DNA from: Gordonia oryzae
GTDB taxonomy: Bacteria > Actinomycetota > Actinomycetes > Mycobacteriales > Mycobacteriaceae
Assembly (NCBI RefSeq): GCF_003797185.1
Contig: NZ_RKMH01000004.1
Location: forward strand, 124,001 to 188,000
DNA length: 64,000 bases
Reading direction: 5' to 3'
Part shown: in pieces, positions 1 through 8,630 of the stretch
Layout: each line of letters begins with the position of its first letter
How positions within the stretch are numbered: position 1 is the first letter of the stretch
Made by a program: the position numbers and the translations under genes
The notes under the pieces: model-generated
What the model saw: the letters and a program-made list of their open reading frames with translations, nothing else
Told to the model about the DNA's origin: nothing
Databases searched by the model: none

Positions 1-1244
1 AGAGCTGCCAACACGGGCGGGATCTTGATCGCGGTGGTGCGTTCGTCGGTCTGGATGAGATTCACGATGACCGACCCGAACCGAGGGTCTGCGAGCGTCG
101 CATCGATGACGCGCCGGTAGATCTCGGGATCGACCAGTCCCTGAGCGGTGATATCGAGGGGATTACTCAGCGCCACGAAGTCCGGCACCGCGTCGCGCAA
201 CGAGGGGAAACCGGCATCGTCGACCGCTGGAAGCGGCAAGCCGACGCGCTCGGCGAGGTCGAGCGTGAGTGCTTTGAACGCTCCCGATTCGCCGATCACA
301 GCCGGACCTTCAGGCAGGGCAGGGGCGCTGCGCAGCGCGATCTCGCCGACATCGGCCAGTTCTTCGAGTGTGTCGACGCGGATGACGCCTGCCCGGTGCA
401 CCAGCGTGGCCATGACCGCATGATCACCCGCCATCGCGCCGGTGTGGGTGGCGGCGGATTCCCGGGCCGCGTCCGACGTGCCGGGGTGCAGCAGCACGAG
501 GGTTTTTCCGGCCCGGCGCGCTGCGGCTGCGGCGGCGAGGAAGCGCTGCGGGTCGCGGAACTGCTCGACGAGCATCAGGACAACGTGGGTCTGATCATCG
601 GCGACGAGGTGTTCGACGAAGTCCTCGACCCCGGTGGCGGCCTCGTTTCCGGTGGAGACCGACAGAGAGATCGGAATGTCGCGGGCCGACACCACGACCC
701 CGAGGACCGCGGCCATCGCGCCGGACTGGGAGACGATGCCGAGTGCGCGTTCTCGGGCGGTGGTGGGAGCGATCGTGGATTCGACGAAGGTCAATGCCGC
801 GGCGGCGTTGTGGTTGACCAGCCCGAGGCAGTTGGGGCCGAGCACCAGCATGCCGGATTGCGATGCGATGGCGGAGAGTTCGTTCTGTGCCGCGCGGCCG
901 GCCTCGCCCCCTTCGGCGAACCCGGCGGAGAAGATCACCACCGCGCCGGTCCTGCGGGCGGCCAGGGCGCGCACCGCGTCGAGTACGGCAGCACCCGGGA
1001 CCGCGAGGATCGCGCAATCGATGCCCTCGGGTAGCTCGTCGATCGAGGCCACCGCCTGGCGGTCGCCGATCAGAGGACGACGGGGATTGACGAGGTGGAT
1101 CGCACCGGGGAACCCGCCGCGTTCGAGGTTGTCGAGAACCGAGGCGCCGAGGGCGCCCGGTGTGGTGGAGGCGCCGACGATCGCCACCGATTGCGGCGCG
1201 AGCAGTCGATCGAGACGGTGCGCGGGCGCGAGGACTGTATTCAT
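1..1244 (-). CDS. Acyl-CoA synthetase, ADP-forming type (CoA-binding/ATP-grasp family), 3' part cut by window edge
   Basis: Open from an ATG at 1244 to the window edge, so about 414 residues are visible and the C-terminus is missing. The N-terminus is a CoA-binding Rossmann domain (SVAIVGASTTPGALG, residues about 18-32). It is followed by succinyl-CoA-synthetase-like domains (MLVLGPNCLGLVN and GIVSQSGAMA). These are hallmarks of NDP-forming acyl-CoA synthetases, which interconvert acyl-CoA + ADP + Pi with free acid + CoA + ATP; an ATP-grasp part is expected beyond the edge. An AAGGTG ribosome site precedes the ATG. It is the last visible gene of an operon with the crotonase and dehydrogenase upstream, which suggests acyl-CoA turnover. 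The substrate is unknown. Confidence 0.85.
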   Translation of the reverse strand, partial: MNTVLAPAHRLDRLLAPQSVAIVGASTTPGALGASVLDNLERGGFPGAIHLVNPRRPLIGDRQAVASIDELPEGIDCAILAVPGAAVLDAVRALAARRTGAVVIFSAGFAEGGEAGRAAQNELSAIASQSGMLVLGPNCLGLVNHNAAAALTFVESTIAPTTARERALGIVSQSGAMAAVLGVVVSARDIPISLSVSTGNEAATGVEDFVEHLVADDQTHVVLMLVEQFRDPQRFLAAAAAARRAGKTLVLLHPGTSDAARESAATHTGAMAGDHAVMATLVHRAGVIRVDTLEELADVGEIALRSAPALPEGPAVIGESGAFKALTLDLAERVGLPLPAVDDAGFPSLRDAVPDFVALSNPLDITAQGLVDPEIYRRVIDATLADPRFGSVIVNLIQTDERTTAIKIPPVLAA

Positions 1245-1295
1245 GAGGTCACCTTGGGTGTGCGAGCGCAAGCGCGGGGCTGGGATGGGACGTGC

Positions 1296-2225
1296 TCATG
1301 GCAGGTCCGCGGCGTGTTTGAGGGAGAGCAGTTCTAGCAGGGCCCTGTCCCGGCGCCGCCGGATCGGGGCGTCGTCGAGGCCGAGCTCGTCGTCGACGCC
1401 CGCACAGATCCGGTCCACCAGCGCAGGGCTCAGTTCGGGGGCGCCCAGGTCCTCCCACCACTCCACCATCGGCGGCCCGAGGTGTTCGAGGACATGCCGG
1501 ATGCCCTGACCGCCGCCGGAGATGTGCTGGGTGGCGAACGGTCCGAGCAGGCTCCATCGCAGTCCGGGGCCCCAGGCGATCGCGGTATCGATGTCGGCGA
1601 CCGTGGCCGCGCCGATGTCTACCAGGTGGTAGGCCTCGCGCCAGAGTGCGGCCTGCAGGCGGTTGACGATGTGGCCGGGGATCTCGGCGCCGACCCGGAT
1701 GGTGCGTTTGCCGATGCCGCCGAAGAAGGCCTCGGCCTGATCAAGTGCGGTCGCCGACGTGTGGGTGCCACCGACGAGCTCCACCAACGGAACGAGGTGC
1801 GGTGGGTTGAACGGATGGGCCACCAGCACGCGGTCAGGGTGGGTCAGTCCCTCTGCGATCCGGCTGATCAGCAGACCCGACGACGAGGTGGTGAGCAGGA
1901 CCTCGGGGGCGGTGTGCCGATCGAGCACGTCGAAGATCTCCCGCTTGACCGCCAGCCGCTCCGGCCCCGCCTCGATCACCAGGTCGGCGGTGGAGGCGGC
2001 CTCGGCGAGGTCGGTGCCGAACGTCAACCGTTCGGTCGACGCCGCGTCGTCGCGGCCGAGTTCGCCGAGGTAGTCGGTGACCCGGACGCGTGCGCCGGCG
2101 TGGACGGCCTCGTCGGGCTCGGCGATCACGACCGACACGCCCCGGGCGAGGAGATCGGCGGCCCAGCTGGTGCCGATGGCACCTGCGCCGACGATCAGGA
2201 CGGTCCCGACGTTGTGGGTGCTCAC
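1296..2225 (-). CDS. 3-hydroxyacyl-CoA dehydrogenase family protein
   Basis: 309 residues. The N-terminal NAD-binding fold has the motif VLIVGAGAIGTSWAADLLARG (shown from residue 9; GxGxxG clear). The C-terminal half (about 185-309) fits the helical 3HCDH C-terminal domain. Such enzymes oxidise 3-hydroxyacyl-CoA (or related 3-hydroxy acids) with NAD. The single-domain length fits stand-alone members rather than fused FadB proteins. The ATG overlaps the stop of the upstream crotonase by 4 nt (2222-2225), so translation is probably coupled. A carnitine- or gulonate-dehydrogenase-like activity cannot be excluded from sequence alone. Confidence 0.8.
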   Translation of the reverse strand: MSTHNVGTVLIVGAGAIGTSWAADLLARGVSVVIAEPDEAVHAGARVRVTDYLGELGRDDAASTERLTFGTDLAEAASTADLVIEAGPERLAVKREIFDVLDRHTAPEVLLTTSSSGLLISRIAEGLTHPDRVLVAHPFNPPHLVPLVELVGGTHTSATALDQAEAFFGGIGKRTIRVGAEIPGHIVNRLQAALWREAYHLVDIGAATVADIDTAIAWGPGLRWSLLGPFATQHISGGGQGIRHVLEHLGPPMVEWWEDLGAPELSPALVDRICAGVDDELGLDDAPIRRRRDRALLELLSLKHAADLP

Positions 2226-3025
2226 CGGGGTGTCCCGTTGGTCGACGGGCGTTGGTTGCGGGTCAGGAACGACTGCATCCGCGCCTTCGCCTCATCGGTG
2301 CCCTGTGCGACACCCGCCATCAGGGACTCGATCAGGTAGCCCTCGCGTTGCCCGGCTTCCGCGATGTGGGGGAGTGCCTGCAGCACCGCGAACGTGCTCA
2401 CCGGCGCGATCTTCGCGGCGGAGTGTGCGAGTTCGAGTGCGGTGTCGAAGCCGGCGCCGTCGTCGACGACGTACTGCGATAGGCCGATCCGTTCGCCGGT
2501 CACCGCGTCGTACCGGCGACCGGTCAGCATCATGTCGATCATCCGGTCCACCCCGATCAGGCGGGGGAGACGGACCGAGGCGCCGCCGCCGACGAAGATG
2601 CCGTGCTGACCCTCGGGCAGCGCGTAGAACGTGCTCATTTCGGCGACGCGGACATGCGCGGACGAGGCCAGCTCGAGTCCGCCGCCGATCACCGCGCCCT
2701 TGAGGACGGCGAACACCGGGACCGTGGCCTCGCGGATCGCTCCCAGCGCGCGGTGCCACATCCGTGAGTGCTGTACCCCCTCGAAGGTGTTGCGTTCGTC
2801 GAGTTGGGAGAGGTCGAGGCCGGCGCAGAAGTGCTCCCCCTCAGAGCACAGCACTACTGCGCGGATCTCGGAGGTGAGGGCGCTGAAGAACGACTCCAGC
2901 GTCAGGACGGTCGCATCGTCGAGGGCGTTGCGCTTCTGCGGGCGTGTGATCTCGACGATCGCCACGGCGTCGTCCCGCCAGGTGGTGACGGTGTCGCTCA
3001 GACGTTCCGGCGCGGTCTGCATCAT
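2222..3025 (-). CDS. Enoyl-CoA hydratase/isomerase (crotonase) family protein
   Basis: 267 residues with the crotonase signature: ITRPQKRNALD near residue 27, the first oxyanion-hole stretch SEGEHFCAGLDLS, and the second FAVLKGAVIGGGLELASSA (about residues 104-122). A Glu follows in the usual catalytic region (ALPEGQHGIFVGGG). The family hydrates, isomerises or cleaves acyl-CoA thioesters. It is the first gene of the minus-strand acyl-CoA operon, divergent from the MarR gene. Two Met codons are adjacent (3025 and 3022). The ribosome site AAGGA lies inside one of two copies of a MarR-type operator, so binding there would block both transcription and initiation. Confidence 0.88.
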   Translation of the reverse strand: MMQTAPERLSDTVTTWRDDAVAIVEITRPQKRNALDDATVLTLESFFSALTSEIRAVVLCSEGEHFCAGLDLSQLDERNTFEGVQHSRMWHRALGAIREATVPVFAVLKGAVIGGGLELASSAHVRVAEMSTFYALPEGQHGIFVGGGASVRLPRLIGVDRMIDMMLTGRRYDAVTGERIGLSQYVVDDGAGFDTALELAHSAAKIAPVSTFAVLQALPHIAEAGQREGYLIESLMAGVAQGTDEAKARMQSFLTRNQRPSTNGTPR

Positions 3026-3038
3026 CAGGTTTCCTTAT
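3024..3038. promoter_or_regulatory. MarR-type operator copy 1, over the crotonase ribosome site
   Basis: Read on the minus strand this is ATAAGGAAACCTGAT, one mismatch from the perfect palindrome at 3102-3116. It covers the Shine-Dalgarno and first start codon of the crotonase gene. The assignment to the neighbouring MarR protein is inference from the paired, divergent arrangement. Confidence 0.6.
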
Positions 3039-3101
3039 TGCCGCAAGGGTTGGGTGATACATCACAAGGGGAGGGGGATGTGATGTGGGTATCGAAAAAC
3101 T

Positions 3102-3116
3102 ATCAGGAAACCTGAT
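3102..3116. promoter_or_regulatory. MarR-type operator copy 2 (perfect palindrome)
   Basis: ATCAGGAAACCTGAT is a perfect inverted repeat with 6-bp arms and a 3-bp spacer. It lies between the divergent crotonase and MarR genes, 78 bp from copy 1. Size and symmetry fit a dimeric winged-helix repressor. Confidence 0.65.
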
Positions 3117-3239
3117 TAGTGCGCAAGGGTCTTCTTCGGGGTTCCCTGCGAAGGGCGACGCCCGATGGCGTGTACGTTCGGGAGCGGGAAAGCACTGCCC
3201 CGTTCCGCTGAAGCATCCGAGATTCGGGAGGTCTCATCC

Positions 3240-3716
3240 ATGTCGCAGGGCCCGACGGGAGTCTCGGACATCCCGACTGCCGACGCTCCGGAACCGTTGC
3301 TCATGTACCTCTGCAAACGGCTCGAGCAGGTCATCCGGCATCGCCTCGATTACGTACTGCGCCCGTGGGGGGCGACGGCGGTGCAGTACACCGCGTTGAC
3401 CGTGCTGGCCAACAGGCCAGACAACACCGTGACCTCGGCAGTGTTGGCGCGTCGCAGTTTCGTCACCGCGCAGTCGATGCACGACATGGTGCGTGCGATG
3501 GAGCGCAGCGGATGGATCGAGCGCACGCGCGACGATTCGCATCGCCGGCAGAAGCTCATCAGACTCACCGAGAGTGGTCGGCAGATGCTCGCCGAGGTAG
3601 CGCCGCTGACGGCGGAAATCGAGCGGACCATGCTCGGTGAGTTCGACGATGCGGCGCGTGTGCAGTTCCGGACGATGCTCAACAGCTCGTACCGCGCGCT
3701 CGCCGGCGCCTCCTGA
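3240..3716 (+). CDS. MarR family transcriptional regulator
   Basis: 158 residues from ATG 3240, chosen because GGGAGG stands 8 nt upstream; an in-frame upstream ATG at 3165 has no such site. The middle holds the winged helix: a recognition-helix region (NTVTSAVLARRSFVTAQSM) followed by a wing with basic residues (TRDDSHRRQKLIRLTESG). MarR proteins bind DNA as dimers and usually release it when a small aromatic or acyl-CoA ligand binds. It is divergent from the acyl-CoA operon with two matching palindromes between, so it is probably that operon's ligand-responsive repressor. Confidence 0.88.
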   Translation: MSQGPTGVSDIPTADAPEPLLMYLCKRLEQVIRHRLDYVLRPWGATAVQYTALTVLANRPDNTVTSAVLARRSFVTAQSMHDMVRAMERSGWIERTRDDSHRRQKLIRLTESGRQMLAEVAPLTAEIERTMLGEFDDAARVQFRTMLNSSYRALAGAS

Positions 3717-4077
3717 ACACGGCCCTCACCGCCTTGGCGAAAGTGCATCTTCGCTGAGCTTTGCCTGATCAATGACGCCGAGGCGCTCCGAAGGCTTTGA
3801 CTGCTCTGGCCGCCGGAATCCGACTGCGCGAAGCGGCCCGCGCTTGATGCCCGGGGTGCTCGCGGCCGTCTCTGGTCCAGCGGCCGGGCGAAGCGGATAT
3901 GTGTCACGAAGTTCCGCAATGGTTTTCGGTTACAGAGGCTGGTGAGTGGCAAGCGCCTCGACCACCGTGGGGAAGGCGTGTCGACCGGCGGTGGGAACTG
4001 CCTTCGATGCCTGAGCGTAGAGGTAGTATTCGCCTATACGTTCGATTGACCACGCGCCGGGGAGGAGGGTCCGACTG
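3717..4077. other. Gene-free stretch between marR and dinB
   Basis: No credible coding region on either strand. It holds the dinB promoter region, a purine-rich ribosome site (GGGGAGGAGGG, about 4059-4069) and one weak SOS-box-like site listed separately. Confidence 0.5.
4030..4045 (+). promoter_or_regulatory. Weak LexA/SOS-box-like site upstream of dinB
   Basis: TCGCCTATACGTTCGA matches the actinobacterial SOS box (TCGAAC-N4-GTTCGA) at 9 of 12 positions. The right half is perfect and the left half poor. It lies 32 bp before the start codon. Mycobacterial dinB genes are not generally LexA-controlled, so this is tentative. Confidence 0.3.
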
Positions 4078-5286
4078 ATGCGCATCGATGGCGGGACGAG
4101 GCGAGAGGCGTCGATTCTGCACGCCGATCTGGACTCCTTCTATGCCTCCGTCGAACAGCGTGACGACCCGGCTCTGCGAGGTCGACCGGTGCTCGTCGGT
4201 AATGGGGTGGTGTTGGCCGCCAGCTATGAGGCGAAGGCGCGCGGTGTCCGCACGCCGATGCCCGGCCGGGAGGCGCGAGCACTGTGTCCCGATGCGGTCG
4301 AGGTGCGTCCACGGTTCGAGGCGTACATGGAGGCGAGTCGGTCGGTCTTCGAGATATTCCGCGACACAACACCTCTCGTCGAGGGGATCTCCGTGGATGA
4401 GGCATTTCTCGATGTGGCCGGCCTCCGGCGTCTCGTCGGTGATCCGGTCGCCATCGCCGAGATGCTGCGGTCCCGCGTACGCACCGAGGTGGGTCTGCCG
4501 ATCACGGTCGGCCTCGCGCGTACGAAGTTCCTCGCGAAGGTGGCAAGCGCCGTCGGCAAGCCCGACGGGCTCCTCGAGGTCAAGCCGGGTACCGAACTGG
4601 CATTTCTGCACCCGCTTCCGGTCCGCCGACTCTGGGGTGTCGGCCCCGTGACGGAGGCCAAACTCGCCGACGCGGGGGTTACGACTGTCGGCGACATGGC
4701 GCGTCTCGGCCAGAAGGCGTTGTGCCAGATCGTCGGTCCCGGCGCCGGCCGCCACCTGTTCGCGCTGTCGCTCGCCCAGGACCCGCGGCGTGTCCAGACC
4801 GGCAAGCGGCGCAGCTCGATCGGCTCACAGCGGGCCCTCGGCCGCAGGCCCCGGCCCGAGGCCGAGATCGAGGCGTCGATCATCGCCATCGTCGACCGGC
4901 TCGGCAAGCGACTGCGCGGCGCCGATCGTGTCTGCCGAACCATAGTGCTGCGCTTGCGTTTCGACGATTACTCCCGCGCCACGCGCTCACGCACCCTGCC
5001 CGAGGCCACCGACCGCACCCAGGTACTGATGGGTTGTGCCCGGGCGTTGTTCGACGACGCCCTGCCCCTCATCCGGGAACGCGGGTGCACACTGATCGGG
5101 CTGTCGCTGGCCAACCTCGACGACTCCGACTCGCTGCAGATGACCCTGCCCTTCGACGACGATCATCAGCCGGAACTCGACGCCACGATGGACGAACTCC
5201 GTAACCGCTTCGGCCGGGACTCCGTCACCCGAGCAGTGCTCGTCGGGCGCGATCATGGCGCCGACGCCCCGATGCTGCCCGACTGA
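4078..5286 (+). CDS. dinB: DNA polymerase IV (Y-family translesion polymerase)
   Basis: 402 residues. The N-terminal catalytic core has the first metal-binding Asp17 in HADLDSFYASVEQRDD, the steric-gate region SFY, and the second metal site SVDEAFLD (Asp107/Glu108). The thumb HhH region (RRLWGVGPVTEAKLADAGV) and little-finger domain follow. Y-family enzymes insert nucleotides opposite damaged bases with low fidelity. The C-terminus carries no clear beta-clamp motif: it ends ...GADAPMLPD, and a QMTLPF segment at about residue 356 is the best candidate. It appears monocistronic. ATG 4078 has a strong upstream purine-rich site. Confidence 0.93.
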   Translation: MRIDGGTRREASILHADLDSFYASVEQRDDPALRGRPVLVGNGVVLAASYEAKARGVRTPMPGREARALCPDAVEVRPRFEAYMEASRSVFEIFRDTTPLVEGISVDEAFLDVAGLRRLVGDPVAIAEMLRSRVRTEVGLPITVGLARTKFLAKVASAVGKPDGLLEVKPGTELAFLHPLPVRRLWGVGPVTEAKLADAGVTTVGDMARLGQKALCQIVGPGAGRHLFALSLAQDPRRVQTGKRRSSIGSQRALGRRPRPEAEIEASIIAIVDRLGKRLRGADRVCRTIVLRLRFDDYSRATRSRTLPEATDRTQVLMGCARALFDDALPLIRERGCTLIGLSLANLDDSDSLQMTLPFDDDHQPELDATMDELRNRFGRDSVTRAVLVGRDHGADAPMLPD

Positions 5287-5424
5287 ACCTGAGGACACGG
5301 TGCGCACAATGCGCATAACACGACTTACGAGCACAACAGTGACTGTGATCCGCATTACCCACAGACTCCTCGTGTAGCCGACGACACGCAGAGTCGTCGG
5401 GAAGCACGGCAGAAAGTTCAGGCA

Positions 5425-6930
5425 ATGTTGGTAGCACTCGGGGTGGCGATGGTCGCCACCTTCATGTTCCTCATCATCACCAAACGCGCGACACCCGTTG
5501 TCGCACTGATCCTGGTTCCCGTCGCCTTCGGCCTTTTCGCCGGCGCGGGCCTCGGGATCAGCGACATGATCAAGGACGGCATCAAGGAGCTCGCACCCAC
5601 CGCGGCGATGCTGTTCTTCGCGATCATCTTCTTCGGCATCATGATCGACGTCGGTCTGTTCGACCCGATCATCGGCGTCATCGTCCGCATGGTGCGCAAC
5701 GATCCGGCCCGGCTCGTCGTCGGGACCGCCGTCCTCGCAGCCGTGGTGTCACTCGACGGTGACGGATCGACCACATTCATCATCACCACCGCGGCACTCT
5801 TGCCGCTGTACCTGAAACTCGGTGTCTCCCCGGTGGTTTTGACTGTTGTCGCCGGTCTTGCCAACGGCACCATGAACATTCTCCCGTGGGGCGGGCCGAC
5901 AGCGCGCGCGGCCAGCGCGCTCAAGATCGACACCAATGACGTCTTTCTCCCGATGGTGCCCGCACTCGCGATCGGCATGCTTGTCGTCCTCGCCTTCGCC
6001 TACCACCTCGGCGTGCTCGAGCGTCGTCGCATCGGCCGCATGGAGATCAAGGAGTCGATGCTGGCCCCGAGCGATGAACTCGTCCTCGCCGGCGCAGGCG
6101 GTGGCAGTGGAACCGATACGCCCACCGGTCGTCGCCGCCTCTTCGGTCGCGGAAATGGTGGTGGTGCGACCGGATCGGGCTTCGGGTCGGCGGGCGCCGG
6201 CGGCGACGTGCCCGCCCGCCCCCACGACGATGCAGCCCACGACGATGCAGCCCACGACGACTCCGACGCCACGGCCTCCTTCACCGGCGTGCTCGACCCG
6301 AACCGGAAGTCGCTGCGGCCCAAACTGTTCTGGATCAACGCCGCACTCACCTTGGTGCTACTGGCGATCCTCGGCATGGACGTCGTCGCCATCCCCGTGC
6401 TGTTCATGATCTTCGCCGGAATCGCTCTCGCGGTGAACTTCGCGCACATCAAGGATCAGCAGGAGGCCATCACCCGGCACAGCTCGAGCATCGTCTCGGT
6501 GGTCGCGATGGTGCTCGCTGCTGCGGTGTTGACCGGAGTGTTCAGCGGAACCGGCATGGTCGATGCGATGGCGCACTGGATGGCCGACGGCATCCCGACC
6601 TGGATGGGTCCGCACATGGCCGTGGTCATCGGCGTGCTGTCGATCCCGTTGACCTTCCTGATGTCCAACGACGCCTTCTATTTCGGTGTGCTGCCGGTGC
6701 TCTCGGAGACCGCGACCCGTTACGGCATCGACCCCTCCGAGATGGCGCGGGCGTCAATCACCGGTCAGCCGTTCCACATGCAGAGCCCGCTGGTACCGGC
6801 GATCCTGTTGCTCGTCGCACTGGCCGGGGTCGGCCTCGCCGATCATCACGCGAAGGTACTGTGGCGAGCTGCGGTGGTCTCGCTGGTGATGCTGGGCGTC
6901 GGCTGCCTGTTCGGCGCCATCCCCTTCTGA
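5425..6930 (+). CDS. CitMHS-family citrate-metal/proton symporter
   Basis: 501 residues with about 11-12 hydrophobic segments. The start (MLVALGVAMVATFMFLIITK) and the motifs DGDGSTTFIITTAALLPLY and GTMNILPWGGPTARAA are typical of CitMHS transporters, which import citrate complexed with Mg or Ca. A hydrophilic loop at about residues 200-290 is unusually rich in Gly, Ala, His and Asp and contains a short tandem repeat (DDAAH units, 6226-6258), probably cytoplasmic filler. A histidine kinase and response regulator of the CitA/CitB type follow at once, matching the usual citrate-sensing arrangement. Metal preference cannot be read from sequence. Confidence 0.9.
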   Translation: MLVALGVAMVATFMFLIITKRATPVVALILVPVAFGLFAGAGLGISDMIKDGIKELAPTAAMLFFAIIFFGIMIDVGLFDPIIGVIVRMVRNDPARLVVGTAVLAAVVSLDGDGSTTFIITTAALLPLYLKLGVSPVVLTVVAGLANGTMNILPWGGPTARAASALKIDTNDVFLPMVPALAIGMLVVLAFAYHLGVLERRRIGRMEIKESMLAPSDELVLAGAGGGSGTDTPTGRRRLFGRGNGGGATGSGFGSAGAGGDVPARPHDDAAHDDAAHDDSDATASFTGVLDPNRKSLRPKLFWINAALTLVLLAILGMDVVAIPVLFMIFAGIALAVNFAHIKDQQEAITRHSSSIVSVVAMVLAAAVLTGVFSGTGMVDAMAHWMADGIPTWMGPHMAVVIGVLSIPLTFLMSNDAFYFGVLPVLSETATRYGIDPSEMARASITGQPFHMQSPLVPAILLLVALAGVGLADHHAKVLWRAAVVSLVMLGVGCLFGAIPF

Positions 6931-6986
6931 GCCCCGTTCGGCGCTTCCCGCCACCGGCTGATCCCACCCACGCCTAGGCTGACCGT

Positions 6987-8630
6987 ATGCGATTGCGAAC
7001 GCAGGTACTGCTCCTGCAACTCGCCGTCATCGCGGTCAGCCTCGGCGTGGGTTTCGGCGTGGTGGTCTACGGATCCGACGACCGGGTCCGCGACGAGTAC
7101 GCCCAACGGGCATTGGCGATCGCCCAGACGATGGCCGACGATCCCGACGTCGTCGCCTCCGTCGCGGCACATCAGGGCACCGACCTCGACCGAGCCGAAC
7201 TCGTGAACTCGTCCCTGCGTCGCCAGGCAACCGCCGTGGCCCGCAGCACCGGTGCGCTCTTTGTGGTCATCGCCAATGCCGACGGAATCCGATTGGCGCA
7301 CCCCGACATCGACGAGATCGGCGTGCACCTCTCCACCGATCCGTCCCGGGCTCTGTCCGGTCAGATCGACATCACCACTGATCGGGGAACGCTCGGCGAC
7401 TCGGTCCGGGCAAAGGTCCCCATTCTCCAGCCCGGACTGACCCATCCGATCGGCCTGGTCAGCGTCGGCGTCTCGACGCAGAAACTCACCCGCGACACCC
7501 GCCGCGACATCCTCGCCACCGGGCTCATCGCGCTCGTGGCCCTCGCCGTCGGCGCAGTGGGGTCGGTGCTGCTGGCCCGCCGATGGCGGCGCCTGACCCT
7601 CGGTCTGGAGCCCGACGACCTCGCCGAACTCGTGCGTGAGCAACGGGCGGTGCTGCACTCGCTCGATGACGGTGTCCTGGCTGTCGACAGCGCGAACGTG
7701 CTGCGGGTCGCCAACGACCGCGCCCGCCGACTGCTCGAGGTGTCCGCGCCGGTCGGCACTTCCGTCGACGCTCTCGGTCTCACGCCGCGGGTGCGTGGTG
7801 TGGTCGAAACGCCGACGCCCGAGCCGGTGGCCGCCACCGTCGGGGATCGGATCGTGCTGGTGTCGTCGCATCGGGTCACTGCCGACGGACGTGACCTGGG
7901 CATGGTGCTGTCGGTGGTGGATCGCACCGATGTCGAGGAACTGAGCCGCGAGGTCGACGCCGTCCGCGCGATGAGCGTGGCCCTGCGCGCGCAACGCCAC
8001 GAGACCGCCAATCGCATGCACGTGCTCGCGGGGCTACTGCGGCACGACAACGTAGACGAGGCTCGCGCCTTTCTCGACGACCTCACCGGACCGCACGCTC
8101 GCACCGTCGACGGAATCGAAAATGTCGACGAACCGCATCTGCGGGCGTTCCTCGAGGCCAAGGCCAGTCATGCGCGCGAGCGGGGTGTCACGCTGCGTCT
8201 CGGCCCCCAGACGTGGGTGGCGGGTGCTCTCGCCGATGCGGTTACAGTGACCGCGGTAGTGGGCAACCTCGTCGACAACGCCATCGACGCTGCGGCCGGC
8301 CGAGCCGACGCCGAGGTGGAGGTGGAATTGCTGACCGATCCGGGCGCAGTCGACGACGGTGCGACGCACGCGACACTGTTGGTGACAGTGTCGGATTCGG
8401 GACCCGGCATCGCCTTCGAGAACCCGGCGGAGATCTTCACCGAGGGCGTCACCACCAAGACCGACCCCGCCGTGCCCGGCGGCCGGGGGATGGGCTTGTC
8501 GATCGTCGGGCAACTCGCGCGGCGAATCGGCGGTGAGGTGACCATCGCCGAGCGGGGCGGAACCGGCTGCGGCGGTGCGGTATTCGTGGCCCGGCTACCG
8601 GGCGTGATCGAGGAGGGAGGCTGGTCGTGA
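6987..8630 (+). CDS. Sensor histidine kinase, CitA/DcuS type
   Basis: 547 residues: transmembrane helix at about 9-30, a periplasmic sensor domain (about 31-170) of the citrate/C4-dicarboxylate-binding PAS fold (DGIRLAHPDIDEIGVH matches its signature region), and a second helix at about 172-195. A cytoplasmic PAS and an HPK7-like phosphoacceptor at His338 (LRAQRHETANRMHVLAG) follow. The HATPase has N-box VGNLVDNAIDAA and G-boxes DSGPGIAF and GRGMGLSIV. It probably senses external citrate and phosphorylates the next gene's product, overlapping it by 4 nt. The target is likely the citrate transporter upstream. Confidence 0.9.
   Translation: MRLRTQVLLLQLAVIAVSLGVGFGVVVYGSDDRVRDEYAQRALAIAQTMADDPDVVASVAAHQGTDLDRAELVNSSLRRQATAVARSTGALFVVIANADGIRLAHPDIDEIGVHLSTDPSRALSGQIDITTDRGTLGDSVRAKVPILQPGLTHPIGLVSVGVSTQKLTRDTRRDILATGLIALVALAVGAVGSVLLARRWRRLTLGLEPDDLAELVREQRAVLHSLDDGVLAVDSANVLRVANDRARRLLEVSAPVGTSVDALGLTPRVRGVVETPTPEPVAATVGDRIVLVSSHRVTADGRDLGMVLSVVDRTDVEELSREVDAVRAMSVALRAQRHETANRMHVLAGLLRHDNVDEARAFLDDLTGPHARTVDGIENVDEPHLRAFLEAKASHARERGVTLRLGPQTWVAGALADAVTVTAVVGNLVDNAIDAAAGRADAEVEVELLTDPGAVDDGATHATLLVTVSDSGPGIAFENPAEIFTEGVTTKTDPAVPGGRGMGLSIVGQLARRIGGEVTIAERGGTGCGGAVFVARLPGVIEEGGWS

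Noticed and set aside
6226-6258. Short direct repeat as a possible CRISPR or mobile element trace
   Set aside because: It is two in-frame copies of 15 bp inside the CitMHS loop with no spacers; simple coding repeat.
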